Origin: Angiostrongylus vasorum
Taxonomy: Eukaryota > Nematoda > Chromadorea > Rhabditida > Metastrongylidae
Reading direction: 5' to 3'
NCBI GenBank assembly: GCA_018806985.1
Contig: JADANN010000443.1
Coordinates: 1,975,001 to 2,039,000, forward strand
Length of the DNA: 64,000 bases
Below the pieces are notes generated by a model, which was given only the letters and a program-made list of their open reading frames with translations, had not been told where the DNA came from and ran no database searches. Numbering within the stretch: the first letter of the stretch is position 1; the number at the start of each line of letters is the position of its first letter. The position numbers and the translations under genes are program-made. This document shows positions 33,419-45,327 of this stretch, piece after piece.

Positions 33419-33612
33419 AAACGAAAGTGTTAGTGGTGTTCGTTCACCATGTTCTTCGTCATTTTGAAGACCAAACTACTTTTTCTTCGTTGCCCACTGC
33501 GAGCAAAACGACTTCTCATCCAAGGGCAACCGCCGGTGAAGGGTGGGATAGCGATCTTAATGGAGTGGACAACTCTTCAAAATTCGTCGCCATAAACGGG
33601 ATAACGATGACT
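33419..33612 (+). CDS. Candidate exon, extracellular-like, pairs with 33729-33950
   Basis: Open from an ATGAG acceptor after a pyrimidine tract to a GTTAGT donor in phase 0. It encodes a Thr/Ser-rich stretch (TTFSSLPTASKTTSHP), then GWDSDLNGVDNSSKFVAING. The acceptor is non-consensus. No domain recognised. Confidence 0.27.
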
Positions 33613-33728
33613 GTTAGTCATTTTTTCCTCACCGTATTTTCGAAATCAGCTCACATTTACAAGTGAAATAGAATTGGGAGGCAAGTGTGCTGGAAAGTCT
33701 TTTTTTGACCATACAGTTTTTTCACCAG

Positions 33729-33950
33729 GATTCAACACCTTTCGTCCAGGAAGAACTTTGTGGTTCAATCGAATTAGCTTTGTGTCGTAGTAATTCCACG
33801 GAAAATGCTTGTCGCATGTGTGACCTGAACCAGATTGAGTTAACTGATGGAAATTTTCCTAGTAATGCTTCAATAACTATTGAGGAACTATTTCAAAGTG
33901 ATCTAGTTAGAAGCTTCGCCAATCCTATCTTTAAAATTTTTATTAAAAAA
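33729..33950 (+). CDS. Candidate exon, cysteine-containing, follows 33419-33612
   Basis: Acceptor TTTTTTCACCAG, 74 codons, donor GTAACC, phase 0 at both ends, so it joins the exon ending at 33612 across a 116-bp intron. It encodes four cysteines (CGSIELALC, CRMC) and two N-glycosylation sequons (NST, NAS), suggesting a secreted or extracellular part. Without splicing the frame would run on to 34046. No family recognised. Confidence 0.32.
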
Positions 33951-34639
33951 GTAACCCACCACTGTCGCCATCATTTCCACCATCATTATCTCATAGATGA
34001 ACGAGAATCTGTCCACGTGCTAGCCCATTCCTTCATTCAACAGTAACATGTTTTAAGAAAAATGCTGCCACCCAGTACTAGACCCCAACTCTTCGCTTCC
34101 GAGCTCTCGGAAGCTCACTAATGATCACAACACTAAGAATCCATGGTTTTGAAGCCACTACTCAAATTAGCAACTGTTCCATAAAAGAAGTCGCGAGGAA
34201 CCAATTGCTGAAAGTGTCTGTTAGCTGAATTATACACGCGGTGGAAAACGTTTAGTGGAAAACGAGAAATACTATAGAGACTACTTCGAAAATTAAAATT
34301 TCGTGCTTTCAGAGTTGTGCGAAGATATCGCTTTCTGAAGCTGTGTACTGGTCGCCAATAGCTAGACTACCTTTCAAATCATCCAGTAATGCTGGAACAA
34401 GCTTCGGGTTCTTATGAAGTTTTAGTCCAGGTAAAGTTTCCTAGTATTCAATTCGTCCTGTGAGGGAAATGGAATTCATGGAACAAGAGCAGTGTAAAGG
34501 ATAGGGTGAGCGGCGTCGACTCATTACGCAGGGAAGACGCGTTGAACTCGAATAAACATTTTAGAAGCGAATGAACGCATATTCGTCCCATACAAAGACT
34601 TAAAGGAGGGCAGCGCAGGTCTAGTAATTCCACTCATTA

Positions 34640-34925
34640 TGCCGAGGGCGTAGACTACCCTGGCCATGGTTCGACCCTTTCGGGGCCCACCAAGCGGCTT
34701 CTAATCCTTCCGAGGCTTAGAACTCGGTACCAATTTGCTTGGGACAAGCTCGCTCTTTCCTATTGGCGTTGGATGCCCCAGTGAAGCTATCTCAGGGCTC
34801 AAGAATCGAGTCGGCCAACATCCAACAACATTCTTTATAAAGACCAAAAAATCTTTGAGCACCAGCCGAAGAATTTCTCCGAAGCTGAAAAACCTGAAAG
34901 ACCTACTTGGATGGTGCGTTTAGGG
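34640..34925 (+). mobile_element. Family-4 SINE, diverged
   Basis: Starts with a B-box-like GGTTCGACCC (34669-34678), then GGTACCAATTTGCTTGGG, AAGCTATCTCAGGGCTC, GAATCGAGTCGGCCAAC. The frame at 34735-34923 is a by-product. Confidence 0.5.
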
Positions 34926-35054
34926 AAATCACTCCAGGAAGTGCTGACATTCGTACAGTGTGATACACATGATGTTCGTTCTTATAATAATAAACAATTA
35001 ACGCAAGAATGCAAAAACTTACGGACGTCTGGCGATATACCAAACCAGAGTTCT

Positions 35055-35130
35055 TCGTTCAGACAAGTCTGCTAAGACAATGGAGGAATGCAGGGCTTGA
35101 TGTGACCACGACATGGAATCGAATCACTTG
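35055..35130 (-). mobile_element. Family-1 SINE fragment
   Basis: Plus strand CAGACAAGTCTGCTAAGACAATGGAGGAATGC then TGGAATCGAATC: central body to B box only. Confidence 0.4.
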
Positions 35131-35204
35131 TTTTCTGTATATTTCTTGACACCTCTACCGTCTGCACTCATGCACCATTTTTCTCCAATTAATTTTTCCA
35201 TTAC

Positions 35205-35437
35205 CAGGACATTCCATCACAAGAAAGTTTGCCCATTCCACTTTTTTTTACACTTTTGCATTGGGTTCCTTGTCCTCCCTTTCGCGGACTGTAATCAGCT
35301 GCTTTAATACCATTGTTTGTTTTACTATCAAACACAAAGGGGGCGTAATTGTGGGATTGATCTCCAAGTTCAGTTCCGGCAGGATCGGCATGCCTCATAA
35401 AAGCCCAGTCGATTCGACACCCATTGCTGTTTGACAT
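35205..35437 (-). CDS. Candidate exon of an unrecognised minus-strand gene
   Basis: Follows a TTGCCAG acceptor and ends at a GTAATG donor, phase 0 in and phase 2 out. The 77 residues (MSNSNGCRIDWAFMRHADPA, later TQCKSV and LSCDG) are rich in Gly, Asp and charged residues with three cysteines, unlike the chance frames around it. A 53-nt exon with TTTCAG/GTAAAG borders at 38483-38431 could precede it in phase. No family recognised. Confidence 0.35.
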
Positions 35438-35449
35438 CTGGCAAGTACT

Positions 35450-37700
35450 AGAAATCGCCGAAATGCGGCGATAAAAGCGGTATGAATGGAAGACTAAGAG
35501 CGAGCTTTATGTAACTGACAGAGAATATGCTGGGTTTTTGTCACCCGCACTCATAGTACTCCAACTGTTTCGGAATGGCACATTCATGCCTTCGTATCTC
35601 TAGTACTCGCCAGTGGTTTTTCTTCTCCTTATAGCGAGGGGTGTTCCTGAGTTCCTAGGTGTCGCATAGCGATATGCACTAGATGTTTCGCCGAGGTAAG
35701 CTGAAAACGTGTTCGATATCTCCGTCTTAGCTAGGAGAGAACCTATGCCGTTACAGAGTGCGGCATTACTTTCTCACCATGAACAGCAATAGAGGGGCAT
35801 TGCAACAAAGGAGAGATGCTCTCGTGTCTGCTAAGCCATAATGTTTGGTGGGAATGAATGTAGTCTACTGGTATCGGCTAGATTTACTGATTGGTTAACA
35901 GAAATGTAAATAATACAGGTGATAAACGATTGCTAGTGTATCCTTTCACGCCATTATGGTTTTCTTTGCCTTGTCTTATGTAACAAAGGAAACGAATTGA
36001 ATCTAATAAGTTCTAAACAATAGTAATTATTTTTGTAGTTCCAAAGTCCGATCCAATCACTGCATCAAAACGTTCATTAGCCTTCCACTCTTGACTTAAG
36101 GCTCTCATTACAAAAAGGTAGAAGGATCACCACCTTCAGCACACTGCAGAATTCGCAGTCTTTTTGAGGAATCCTCTTTCATTAGAAGCTGTCATTTCCT
36201 TTATTCCAATTCGCTATATGTGCTCTTTCAGACTTTATCGATAAAGACTTTCTATTTTTTTCCTCAGAAAGAGAATATTAGCGAAACTACTGAAGGTATT
36301 GAGCAGAGTTGAAGTTCTGAACACGATATCGGAGCCAAGATAAAGAGATTTAAGCAATTAACGGAATTGTAAGAAGTGAATTCAAGAGCTAAATAGACAC
36401 AATGGAAGGAAGCGAAAGAAATTGTTCTGCTTTTCTTGATACTACTCTTGGATTGGTTGTTTTGAAGTTGCGAACAAAAGGGCCAGATCACTTTGAAACG
36501 ATACCGTTCAGAAGAGAAGTTAGTCGATTTCCCTTCATGTTTTGCTATTTCGGCTTTCTTAAAAAGTATTTACTTCTCATAATCTGACTGGCCTCTTCTC
36601 AGTCTCCTCTACTTGCATATGTGAGGGCGATTGGAGCTGAATGTCACCGATCTTCGGTGTTAACACACTCCGATATTTCCTTGACTGTTCTTCTTCGGCG
36701 AATACTCGCTGGAGAGTACCATTGTGCTGGGTTGAACTCGTATCTTTCGAACTGCTCTAAAAAATCGAATCAGGTCTTCAAGATTACCTCTTTTTTTCTT
36801 TTCTTCTTCTTCACTTTCAGCCACTTTATTACTTGTTTAGCCACCTATTTACACATATTTCTGCATTTAATCTAAACAGCATTAATTCTTCAAATGGTCA
36901 AGTCAGAATCTCTTCAATGTGCTCTTTCGAGTTGACATTTCTCCAGTAAAGAACTGATAATTCCAAAAGGCTACCAGTGGTGAGTGTAAGAACATGAGTC
37001 AGAACTCGTCTTCCAATATGATAACCATGAATGACTAGGAGTTTAGAATATTCGACAAACTTGAATCCAACGAGGAATGTGCCGCTCCAGCCCGAATCAT
37101 TCATCATCTACGGAGTAGATCCCACTTAAAACGTTGCAAAATTTCTTTCGATACAATTTTCAATACTCAAGAAGCTATAGTTAATAAATAGAACATTAGA
37201 GGTAGTTACAAAGTTCGATTGAAATGGACCCAGCCTCAATCCACTCGTCCAAGACGTCCACGGCAACAAACCCTGGAACCCCCTACTCTGGCCACAGGTT
37301 ACTTCTGGTGCGTGAAACTCTATAACTGTCTATGTGCTGGCTCATGATTTATATAAAGACACTAACTATATTAACTATAACATAGTTTCAGATCAGAAAA
37401 GAACTGAATCTGGAGAGAAGAACTACTGATGAAGTGCAAAAGCCCAACAAATGTGTACTAGAGTAAGAAAAACTTTTTCTTCACAAGAAACGAAGGTAGT
37501 CGAAGAAATAAAAGAAAAGTGGAAGGGCAGCGTCTTTTCCACTAGTAGTGATCCTATGTTTCGATAAGAGGCGCCCTTGATAAGACAAATTGGATACTAT
37601 TCCCTAGTATTTAGTACATGTAAAAAAGCGACTAAGCACAAGAAAATTCGACGAAAACCTTTTTTCCTATGGCAGAATCATGAAATTTGGATTTACTCCT
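35450..37700. other. No confident gene
   Basis: The 69-codon minus-strand frame 37107-36898 is hydrophobic and protein-like but lacks a good acceptor. Otherwise AT-rich sequence. Confidence 0.3.
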
Positions 37701-37706
37701 GGACAA

Positions 37707-38092
37707 CTGTCATAATGGGGCGGATAGTACAGTGATAGTTAAATGCCGATCATCACGAGCACGGTACTGGTCCGACCCCGTCCCGGGCTCACTAAGTCTG
37801 TCATCCCTCGTGAGTCAGGAAATTGGTACCGTGGTACCGACTTGTTTGGAAAAAAATGACTTTCTGCAATCGAAATGGGAACGCTCCAGCCCTGCTATCT
37901 CAGAACACCGGAGAGAATCGACTCGACCAGCATTCTACGACATTCAGTATGAAATGAAAATTCTCATCCAGAAGCCGAAGTCACATGTAAAAGTTGGAAG
38001 ACTTTCATGGTTGATGGAGGCAAGGAAACGAATCGAATGCGAGAACTGCTTGCATCCGCACAGTACATGCGAAAGACGGGTCGTATAAGAAT
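37707..38092 (+). mobile_element. Family-4 tRNA-derived SINE, reference copy
   Basis: Head with A-box-like TAGTACAGTGATAG and B-box-like GGTCCGACCCC, then GGAAATTGGTACCGTGGTAC, CCTGCTATCTCAGAACACC, GAATCGACTCGACCAGCATT, and 3' end GCATCCGCACAGTACATGCG. It covers the 133-codon frame at 37687. Confidence 0.65.
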
Positions 38093-38533
38093 GGAAATAA
38101 AATAAATCGTCATAGCGATTTCCTCATGCAAAACGCCGATTTATGAAGAGGATTTTGATTGACACAACATCAAAATCACGCAGGATATTGACCGGTCAGC
38201 AAGCTGACGACTACCGTATCGCCTTTTATTTGTAACAAACCTTCACGAAAATCAACAGAGAGAAGAATTTATTCACTCGCCTATAAAGTTGAGAACCTCT
38301 CTTCTTTCATAAGAAGGAGGACCTGAATACTAATAGAAGACCCCGTCTTCATAGTAGTCGCTTAAAAAGGTATTGCTATTCAACTCTTTGAAGAGCGTAT
38401 TATAATTATAACATCCTCAATTCACTTTACCTTCTTCTGTCGTTGATCCATTATAAATCGATAAGTCGTCATTCCCTTCTTCCCTGAAATTCAGGACATC
38501 AAACGAAGTACTCACTGGAGAAGTTTTCCTGGC

Positions 38534-38596
38534 ACACATGCACACATATACACACGTATACACACGTTCGTACATACATATATGTACATATATACC
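38534..38596. repeat. CA/TA-rich microsatellite
   Basis: Imperfect CACACATATACACACGTATA run followed by TACATACATATATGTACATA. Confidence 0.8.
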
Positions 38597-38609
38597 CTCA
38601 CGAAATCTA

Positions 38610-40250
38610 CCAGATGACTTCGCGGTGACGGAAGTTTTCATTAGGATTTGCTTAAAAAATGTTCTAGAACCTCACATAAATTAGTTGTTTGGCATAATAG
38701 ACAGCCGCATAAAAGCAGACTGACGACAAGTTTGTAACGGTAAAATGCACAAGGGCCCACAGTTAGCATTTCGGCAACAAATTTGTTTCAGACGTTAAAC
38801 AGTTAAGAACTAATTTTAAAAAACCTACATTATTCTTTAATGTACCTACCACACTACTATTCTTTCTTTTCCTTGTCTTCACAAGGAAGACATTCCCAGC
38901 TGTTGTAATTCTTTGAAATGTCAGTATTGTTCCATCCAGATAGGGATCTTTATAGATTCAAGCAGTAGTCTCACTCTCTTTCCCTCCCTCTCTCTCTCTC
39001 TCTCTCAACGCTTTTTTTCTCCTTTCTTTCTTATATTGGCGTTACACAACTGGACGTAGTCGGTGCAAAGATACCATAATTTAACTTTAATCTCTTTAAA
39101 GTACTTTAAAAAATAGTTGGTGGACCTCAGTCGAAGTTTTGTGCGGTTATTTTTGATGTTCATTGATTTTCTCCTTTTAGAGCACTTTCTGTTGCTTTCT
39201 AAAAATGTCAAAACTTCCAAAAGGAGAAGTTTGCAAAGAGGAACTATCATTTAAAGCAATAATACGCTTTTGGACAGCAGCAACCAAAATGAATCCGGCT
39301 AGGCGAAACTTCGTCATCAACGTACACAACGGAATTGGATTGTGTGAATGTCTGAAGTGACTCATCGGACGTTAGAGTTCTTTTGCCATTATACATCCAG
39401 TACTACTGCACTTATCACGACGCTGGGGGGGGAGGAGATAATTCACACTTTGAATTTTTCACTAAAATGCTTCATTCCTTAAAAAGTGGGCAACTGTTAA
39501 CATAACAGCGATCAACTTTGTCAGAATGGCTCATAACACAACTCCACATTACCTTCGTAGATTATTAAGCCAAGACAAGGTTAATTTGACAGTTTCATTC
39601 GGATTACGAGTAGTTTGTAGTTTGAAGTTCTTAGTTTCATTCGTTGAAGGTTTTACAACAACCTCTTGTTAGGTTCACAATCTAAAGAAATATTGACCAT
39701 CCATGTTGAGGTTAAACGTCGGTTTTGGAAAATACAGTACCCCAGCGTTCTTTAAGTGCTAAGCATATTTCTCGATAAAATTAAAGACTCACACAATTTC
39801 ACATGGAATTGCAGTAGATGTGCAGTAGTGACAGCGATGGCAAGATGTGAAGCGAACGATGTCAATGAGGTCATTAGGAATACCAACATAGGTATCTCGA
39901 ACGGTATTACGCGCTCTGCAAGCAGTCAGAATCAAAAACCAGCAAGCGCTTTGGATTGACAACGATTAAACGAAAAAGATAAAAATATGCAGCAGAAGAT
40001 AGTCATTCGTTCCATAGACAATTTGTGCAAACCGATAGCTTTCTTTGTTCCTTCGAGATCAGTAAACCAGAAGAAAATTTGGCAGAAGCTAAGTAGAGTC
40101 ACACCACTCGACGAGAGAATGATCGAGATGACCAAAATGATAAACATCCTAAATCAATGTCATCAATAGCTCTTTTTTACTTTTTATCATGGAACCTTTA
40201 ACCGAGACAATGGTGATATCCAAAACAATCCATAAATGCAGCTTATACTT
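38610..40250. other. Possible membrane-protein exons on the minus strand, unproven
   Basis: At 40160-39960 and 39916-39794 minus-strand frames read as hydrophobic segments (MFIILVISIILSSSGVTLLS; PMLVFLMTSLTSFASHLAIA) near TTTAG and TTGCAG acceptors and a GTGAGT donor. Other frames are open too, so no gene is called. Confidence 0.25.
38974..39006. repeat. (CT)n microsatellite
   Basis: CTCTCTTTCCCTCCC followed by about nine CT units. Confidence 0.9.
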
Positions 40251-40254
40251 GGAC

Positions 40255-40610
40255 ATTTGGATGATGCTCCATCTTCAATGGCTGTGCGGGCCCCAGCATA
40301 TCTTCCATTTTTTCAGTTTTGCTGGCTTAGGCGCCAAAGTCAGCCCCAGTTCATCACCACCACTGGCAGTCGCCGCCTTTGGGGCTTAGAGGGAGGATTT
40401 GCCACCATGCGACTAGTTTGATACCAGGACGGTGGTGGATCCTGGTATTGGTGTACTTTTAGATGAGCTTCCTGATGAAAACGCCTGACTCCTTTTTCAG
40501 CTTGGGAGACCTTGCCAGTGGGGATAAATCCACCCGCTGCACATCGTAGCCCGACACCCAGGAAAACCTCCCAGCCACGACGAGGCGGTAAACCGTTGGA
40601 GGAAAGGCAA
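40255..40610 (-). mobile_element. Family-2 repeat
   Basis: Reverse-orientation copy ending CCACGACGAGGCGGTAAACC. It forms an inverted pair with the copy at 41025. Confidence 0.65.
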
Positions 40611-41024
40611 CTTATGATAGTGTAATATGTGCTAGGATACCTTTGTTAAAACCGTTTTCAATATTTTCCCTTGCTTTTCTTACGATGTGGTCACAGTCGT
40701 AAAAAGATCGCTCGATACAGTGAACAGTTGGGGAGAATATATCTCGGTCAGCAATGTCGGAACTTTGTAGTTAAATTTGGAGGACTTTTTCTTAATCGAG
40801 TGTTTCCCTCCCAAAGAGATCCTATAGGTGTCAGTCGTGGAGACGGCTTGATTTGCTTCAATACAATAGCAGTATGTCGTTGTAATTCACTAATGGAATA
40901 AAACGAAGTAGATTCAAACCTATATACTGTTTCATAACCTTATTGTAAACTGTAATTTTATTGTAAATTTGCACTTACTTAGACTCTACTGTCATTTTTC
41001 AACTTTATACAACCATCTTGGAGT

Positions 41025-41405
41025 CCCTCCTAACGGTTTACCGCCTCATCGTGGCTGGGAGGTGTTCCTTGGTGTCAGGCTGCGATGTACAGCGAGGGAT
41101 TCATCACCCAGGCAAGGTCTCCCAAGCTGAGGCGTCCGGCGTTTCCATTAGGAAGCCTAGCTAAGAGTAAATCAGTGCCAGGATCCATTACCGTCCTTGT
41201 ATTAAAGTCGCATTGTGGTAAATCTCCCTCTGATCCACAAGGGCTTCGACTGCCTGTAGTGGTGAAGACCTGGGGCAGACTTTGGCCAGGCTGACCTCGT
41301 GATTCCAGGGAACGACAATAGCTTAACCAGCAAATCCCTGGAAAATAGAGATTACGATGGGTCCTGCACAAACAGTGAACACGGGTCATTCAAGTATCAA
41401 GTGTC
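41025..41405 (+). mobile_element. Family-2 repeat, full length
   Basis: CCTAACGGTTTACCGCCTC to TCAAGTATCAAGTGTCAAG. The frames at 41075-41389 are by-products. Confidence 0.7.
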
Positions 41406-41409
41406 AAGT

Positions 41410-41640
41410 ATCTTAGAGTCCGCATAGCGCAGTGGGTAGAGGTGCTCTGCAATAGACACGTGGCTTTTGGTTCGATCCCTAACTCCATGCCAACAAATCC
41501 TTCTATCTTGTGAGGAAATGGTACTATACGCATCTGGGAGAGTAGCACTACTGACTCGGTATATCGATAGACCACCGCAAGTCATTGTACAAAGCAAATA
41601 TGTCCTCGATCTCCTCTGTGATTCTTGGTGGAGTAGAATA
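41410..41640 (+). mobile_element. Family-1 SINE with the best-kept tRNA-like head
   Basis: A box TAGCGCAGTGG at 41425-41435 and perfect B box GGTTCGATCCC at 41469-41479, 55 nt from A start to B end, as in a real tRNA. The SINE body follows (AGTAGCACTACTGACTCGG), so it is not a free-standing tRNA gene. It directly abuts the family-2 copy ending at 41405. Confidence 0.7.
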
Positions 41641-42084
41641 TTTGTCTTATCCACCAGGGTTGGTCGAAAAGCTTTGCCGTTTAATATAAATTTCCTGACA
41701 GCTTACAGGCTGAAGAACCGCTAATTATGCATACCAAGGTTTAATGAAAGTCAGTTTGCAGAACTCTAGCACTTTCCCATATCCGCCCTCGTCGTACTTC
41801 ACGACTATGAATAATTCCTGCCAATTTCTGTGGAAAAGTTTATTTTCCATTGTTTTAAAAAAAACCGTTCTTTGCTCACCTGTAATTCTTCTTGCCAATG
41901 CAGTTATTCAACCAAATACAGTGATGATCAAAAACTTCAACACAAACGTTGCACCGCCGGCAGTGCTTTGTTTTTTCATTCCTGTAACACAAAATCAGTT
42001 TAGGTTACCTTGCTCCAACACCGATTTGTGCTCCCTACATCATCTCCGTTGAAGAGAATTGTTAATAGCACTCGTAGATAGAAA

Positions 42085-42235
42085 AATTAGCTGAAAGAAA
42101 GGCGAAAGGAAGCACCTACATGATGCGGTGGTAAACGCGTTAGCCCCTGGAAAGGGTAATAGCCTGTTCGATCCCCCACCGCAGACGCCTTCGGTCCGCA
42201 GTTTTGCAAATATCTCAGTACCACTGTCTTTATAT
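42085..42235 (+). mobile_element. Family-3 element, core and one end
   Basis: Core ATGATGCGGTGGTAAACGCG to GTTCGATCCCCCACC. The B-box match GTTCGATCCC is the best of the family. Ends TTTTGCAAATATCTCAG. Confidence 0.6.
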
Positions 42236-42239
42236 TACT

Positions 42240-44520
42240 TTAGGAGATAAAATTTTCTCGGTACCACCACCCTACCCATTAGCTCTCTGCAATAAGCGAT
42301 TACTGTGTAAAAAGCTGATAGGTTATACCTCAGGGTCGAACTGCGACACAGCTGCTGTTTATTTCCCTGCGTCACTATTTGAGTAGGAGTTGGACGTTTA
42401 CATTCGGGGTCATAGCTATGAGGAACGAGCACCAAAAATTACTGCCGTACTGGCAATGATATGTTCACTAGCTACTAACTGATGACCACATGGGTACCCT
42501 AGCACGGTTTAAGTTACTAGGTGGCCAACGGAACTACACATTATACAGCTGACACAGATGGTGAAGTATTTTATAAACGATGTTAGTAAAATGTTAAGGT
42601 GATAATTTATTAGAATAACAGCAAATGATTAGTGATGGAAGTGTATATCCACTCAGTGCGTTCTTTTTTTTTGAGTTCACCCTTTTCTTGGCTTATCGTA
42701 CGATTGCGAAATCTTGGAGCAACGTAAATCAGATAGAAAAGGTCGCTCACTATTTTCGAGATGATGACACTAGAAGGTCCACGTATCACAAAAGTGAGGA
42801 AGAAAGTAGTCCGAATTTTCAACCCACGCGGACGATCATTGGCCAACGATGATACATTGATAAGTCCCATTGACAAATAGGTGACGTGAGCTATTAGCAG
42901 CTCCGTCCTACAAATGTCCAAAGCACGGCTGCAACGCCAATGACCTCATGGTCGAATTTCTTGACGTAGTTCCCAGAGAAAAAAATATGATGATCTTCTT
43001 TTCGCTGGAGCGAAAAGAACTGTTAAACTACTGTTGTACCAACAGGTACAAATGAAATCTTTGCTAAAACTTGCCCGCTTCACTAACTACTTTCAAGAAG
43101 ACAGGTGGTATAGGAGACAGTTAATCGGAAATCTCAACGGTATTAACATGTTTAGGCTTCAGTAGGCCAAAGATGTTAACAAAGTTCGCTGTTCATAAAT
43201 AATTGATCAACAAGAACACGAAGAATTACTTGATCAATGTCGAGGTTAATAGAAAGTCGGACGTGGGATAAATAATTGACTTCCTTCATAATCAATTGTG
43301 ATGTCAGGGGTGCCTTAAAAAAAAGTTGACTACATAAGAAAATAGAGTGTACAACGAACAAATTAGTGAAGTAAGAGATCTGCCGTGAAACACTAACGAC
43401 TACTTTGAGTATTAAACAGCCTTGTAAGTAGAGAGAAGGAAAATCTGGATCACTAAGCAAGCAAAAACCGCAGATCTGCCGTACATTTCGCTATTGACCA
43501 CATAAACTAGAAGACGAACGACTCTTAAGTAATAACTAAGTAGAAAAACTAGGTGGAATGCAGATTTAAAACGGTTGAAAATGCTTTAAAAATCCTATAG
43601 AAGGCATGAATTCTAAAGAATCATTAGCTTACAACTAAAGATTATAGCGTTCAATTCGACAGATCATAGAAAAAGCACTTGTGAACAGAAAAAAACACGA
43701 GATCATTCCGGTCTCGGACGTTAATTAGTTTTCTTTTCAAGAACTATAAATCTCCACGACGGTGGTTTGCTTATAGCCATAAAATGATTCACAAGCCTTC
43801 GATGGATTGATCAGTTCCGACGAAAACGCAAGGGATAAATCTACTGATGGAAATACGGGAGGAGCGAGGATAAAAACGATTTTGGCCTTTTTTTCATTTG
43901 TTCTAAGTTATAATAATATGTGTATAAGTATTAAAAAACGCCTAACACATGGATTTGGCAGATGTTACAGAACCCGTTCTCGATGACATGGCTGTGTCGT
44001 GTTGAATCGAACGGCACCGGTTGGATACCTGCAAGTTTCAGATGAATCGAATTTAGTAGGTACGCCAATCTCAGAAACATCACATCTACAGAAACGTCTC
44101 CATTTGGAAAATTCTGTTGCTTGTATTGTACATACTGCCATTAATGATAAAAGGGACACCTCCACTTAAAAAATACATAAGAGTAAAGAACAATATAAAA
44201 ATGATAAGACGGAAAGTGCAAAACGAGGAAAAGGGGGGGGAAGGGGAAATCAATATGGTGATGGGACTTTTTGCCGGGAAGGCTCCTAAATAAGGTTCTA
44301 TTTGAATTGAGACGGTTTCTATCCAAGAAGAAAGGAACGACGCCTTGTTATCTCGGATCTAGCCCCTCTCACCGATTAGACCGACCCTTACGAAATGGTT
44401 ATCGTGTATCTCGATAAGTTTCTTTCCTGTTACTGCATCAGTCACACTTGAGTAAGTTGGATTTAAATCCCAATGGAAATGCTGACTTCATATTTTTTCG
44501 GCTTTTTCCAAAAAAAAACT
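42240..44520. other. No gene seen
   Basis: AT-rich. Frames at 42610-42921 and 43176-43460 show no motif. Confidence 0.4.
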
Positions 44521-44524
44521 GAAA

Positions 44525-45085
44525 ATGCTCAAAGCAGGACGGTGTGCTTCTGAAAGAATTCATGAACTAATTGCATCACTTGTTCTATTGTTGATCGTTG
44601 AAGAACTAGAGTTACTGCCACTAAAGTCAACACTTATCAGTGTGGTGTGTAAGTTTTTTTTCACATTAGAAATTGTAAGGGTGACATTTTTCTCTCAGGA
44701 TATTCTCATAGAAGTTGGCTATCGAATCGGTGGTCTTCCTGTTGCGTGTTTGACATTGGTGGACCAAATCAATAACCTCCTGTTTTCAGATTATCGTAAA
44801 CAAACATGCAACACGTCTCCAGCTCATCTATTTTCGATGTCTCGGCGTATTCGTCACAGTTCCTGCCCTCTGATGGTCAACTTAGGTTGGGATATCGACT
44901 CCCTTATCTCAGTACTGTCCCCCCTCGATAGCGAGTTACATGTTAGAAACCGTTGTTTCGTTCTCTTTATACAGGATTTTAAAAGTTTTAAAAAGTGCAC
45001 TAAGACAGGGAAAGTCGAACGGTTAAAAAATATAGGCGCGAAGTCGGTTCCATATTTCTATCGTCATATACTTATGCCTTTGTAA
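44525..45085 (+). CDS. Unrecognised 186-codon open frame, longest in the window
   Basis: ATG at 44525, TAA at 45083-45085. No domain recognised. Two things suggest an intron inside it: a GTAAGT donor at 44649 and a strong acceptor, TTTTTCTCTCAG, ending at 44698, a 50-nt gap typical of nematodes. That splice would change the upstream frame. The part from 44699 (DILIEVGYRIGGLPVACLTL) is the most protein-like. At this base composition one frame of this length is near what chance gives. Confidence 0.2.
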   Translation: MLKAGRCASERIHELIASLVLLLIVEELELLPLKSTLISVVCKFFFTLEIVRVTFFSQDILIEVGYRIGGLPVACLTLVDQINNLLFSDYRKQTCNTSPAHLFSMSRRIRHSSCPLMVNLGWDIDSLISVLSPLDSELHVRNRCFVLFIQDFKSFKKCTKTGKVERLKNIGAKSVPYFYRHILMPL

Positions 45086-45327
45086 GCTTTCCATTTATTT
45101 CCGCCCAACTCTAGAAGAAAGGCGACCGTTACGTTGATCTCTAGGATTGGTTGGAAAGGTAGAACATTTCAAGATAACCGCTCCATTGAGTGCAAAAGGA
45201 GTAGAGTAGAACCGTCTATTAATACCAGAAAACAATACTTCTTATTAAACAAATACCGTTCACTTCAGTTTCACTGAACTCCGATCACTCAAGATTCTTG
45301 TAGAAATCGATCGGTATTCCTTTCCAC

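Noticed and set aside
39177..39365. Minus-strand exon after CACTTCAG
   Set aside because: All three frames after the acceptor look plausible for 11 to 60 codons, so none can be chosen without transcripts.
41419..41490. tRNA gene
   Set aside because: Good A and B boxes, but a SINE body follows directly and related copies exist across the window, so it is a SINE head rather than a free-standing tRNA gene.
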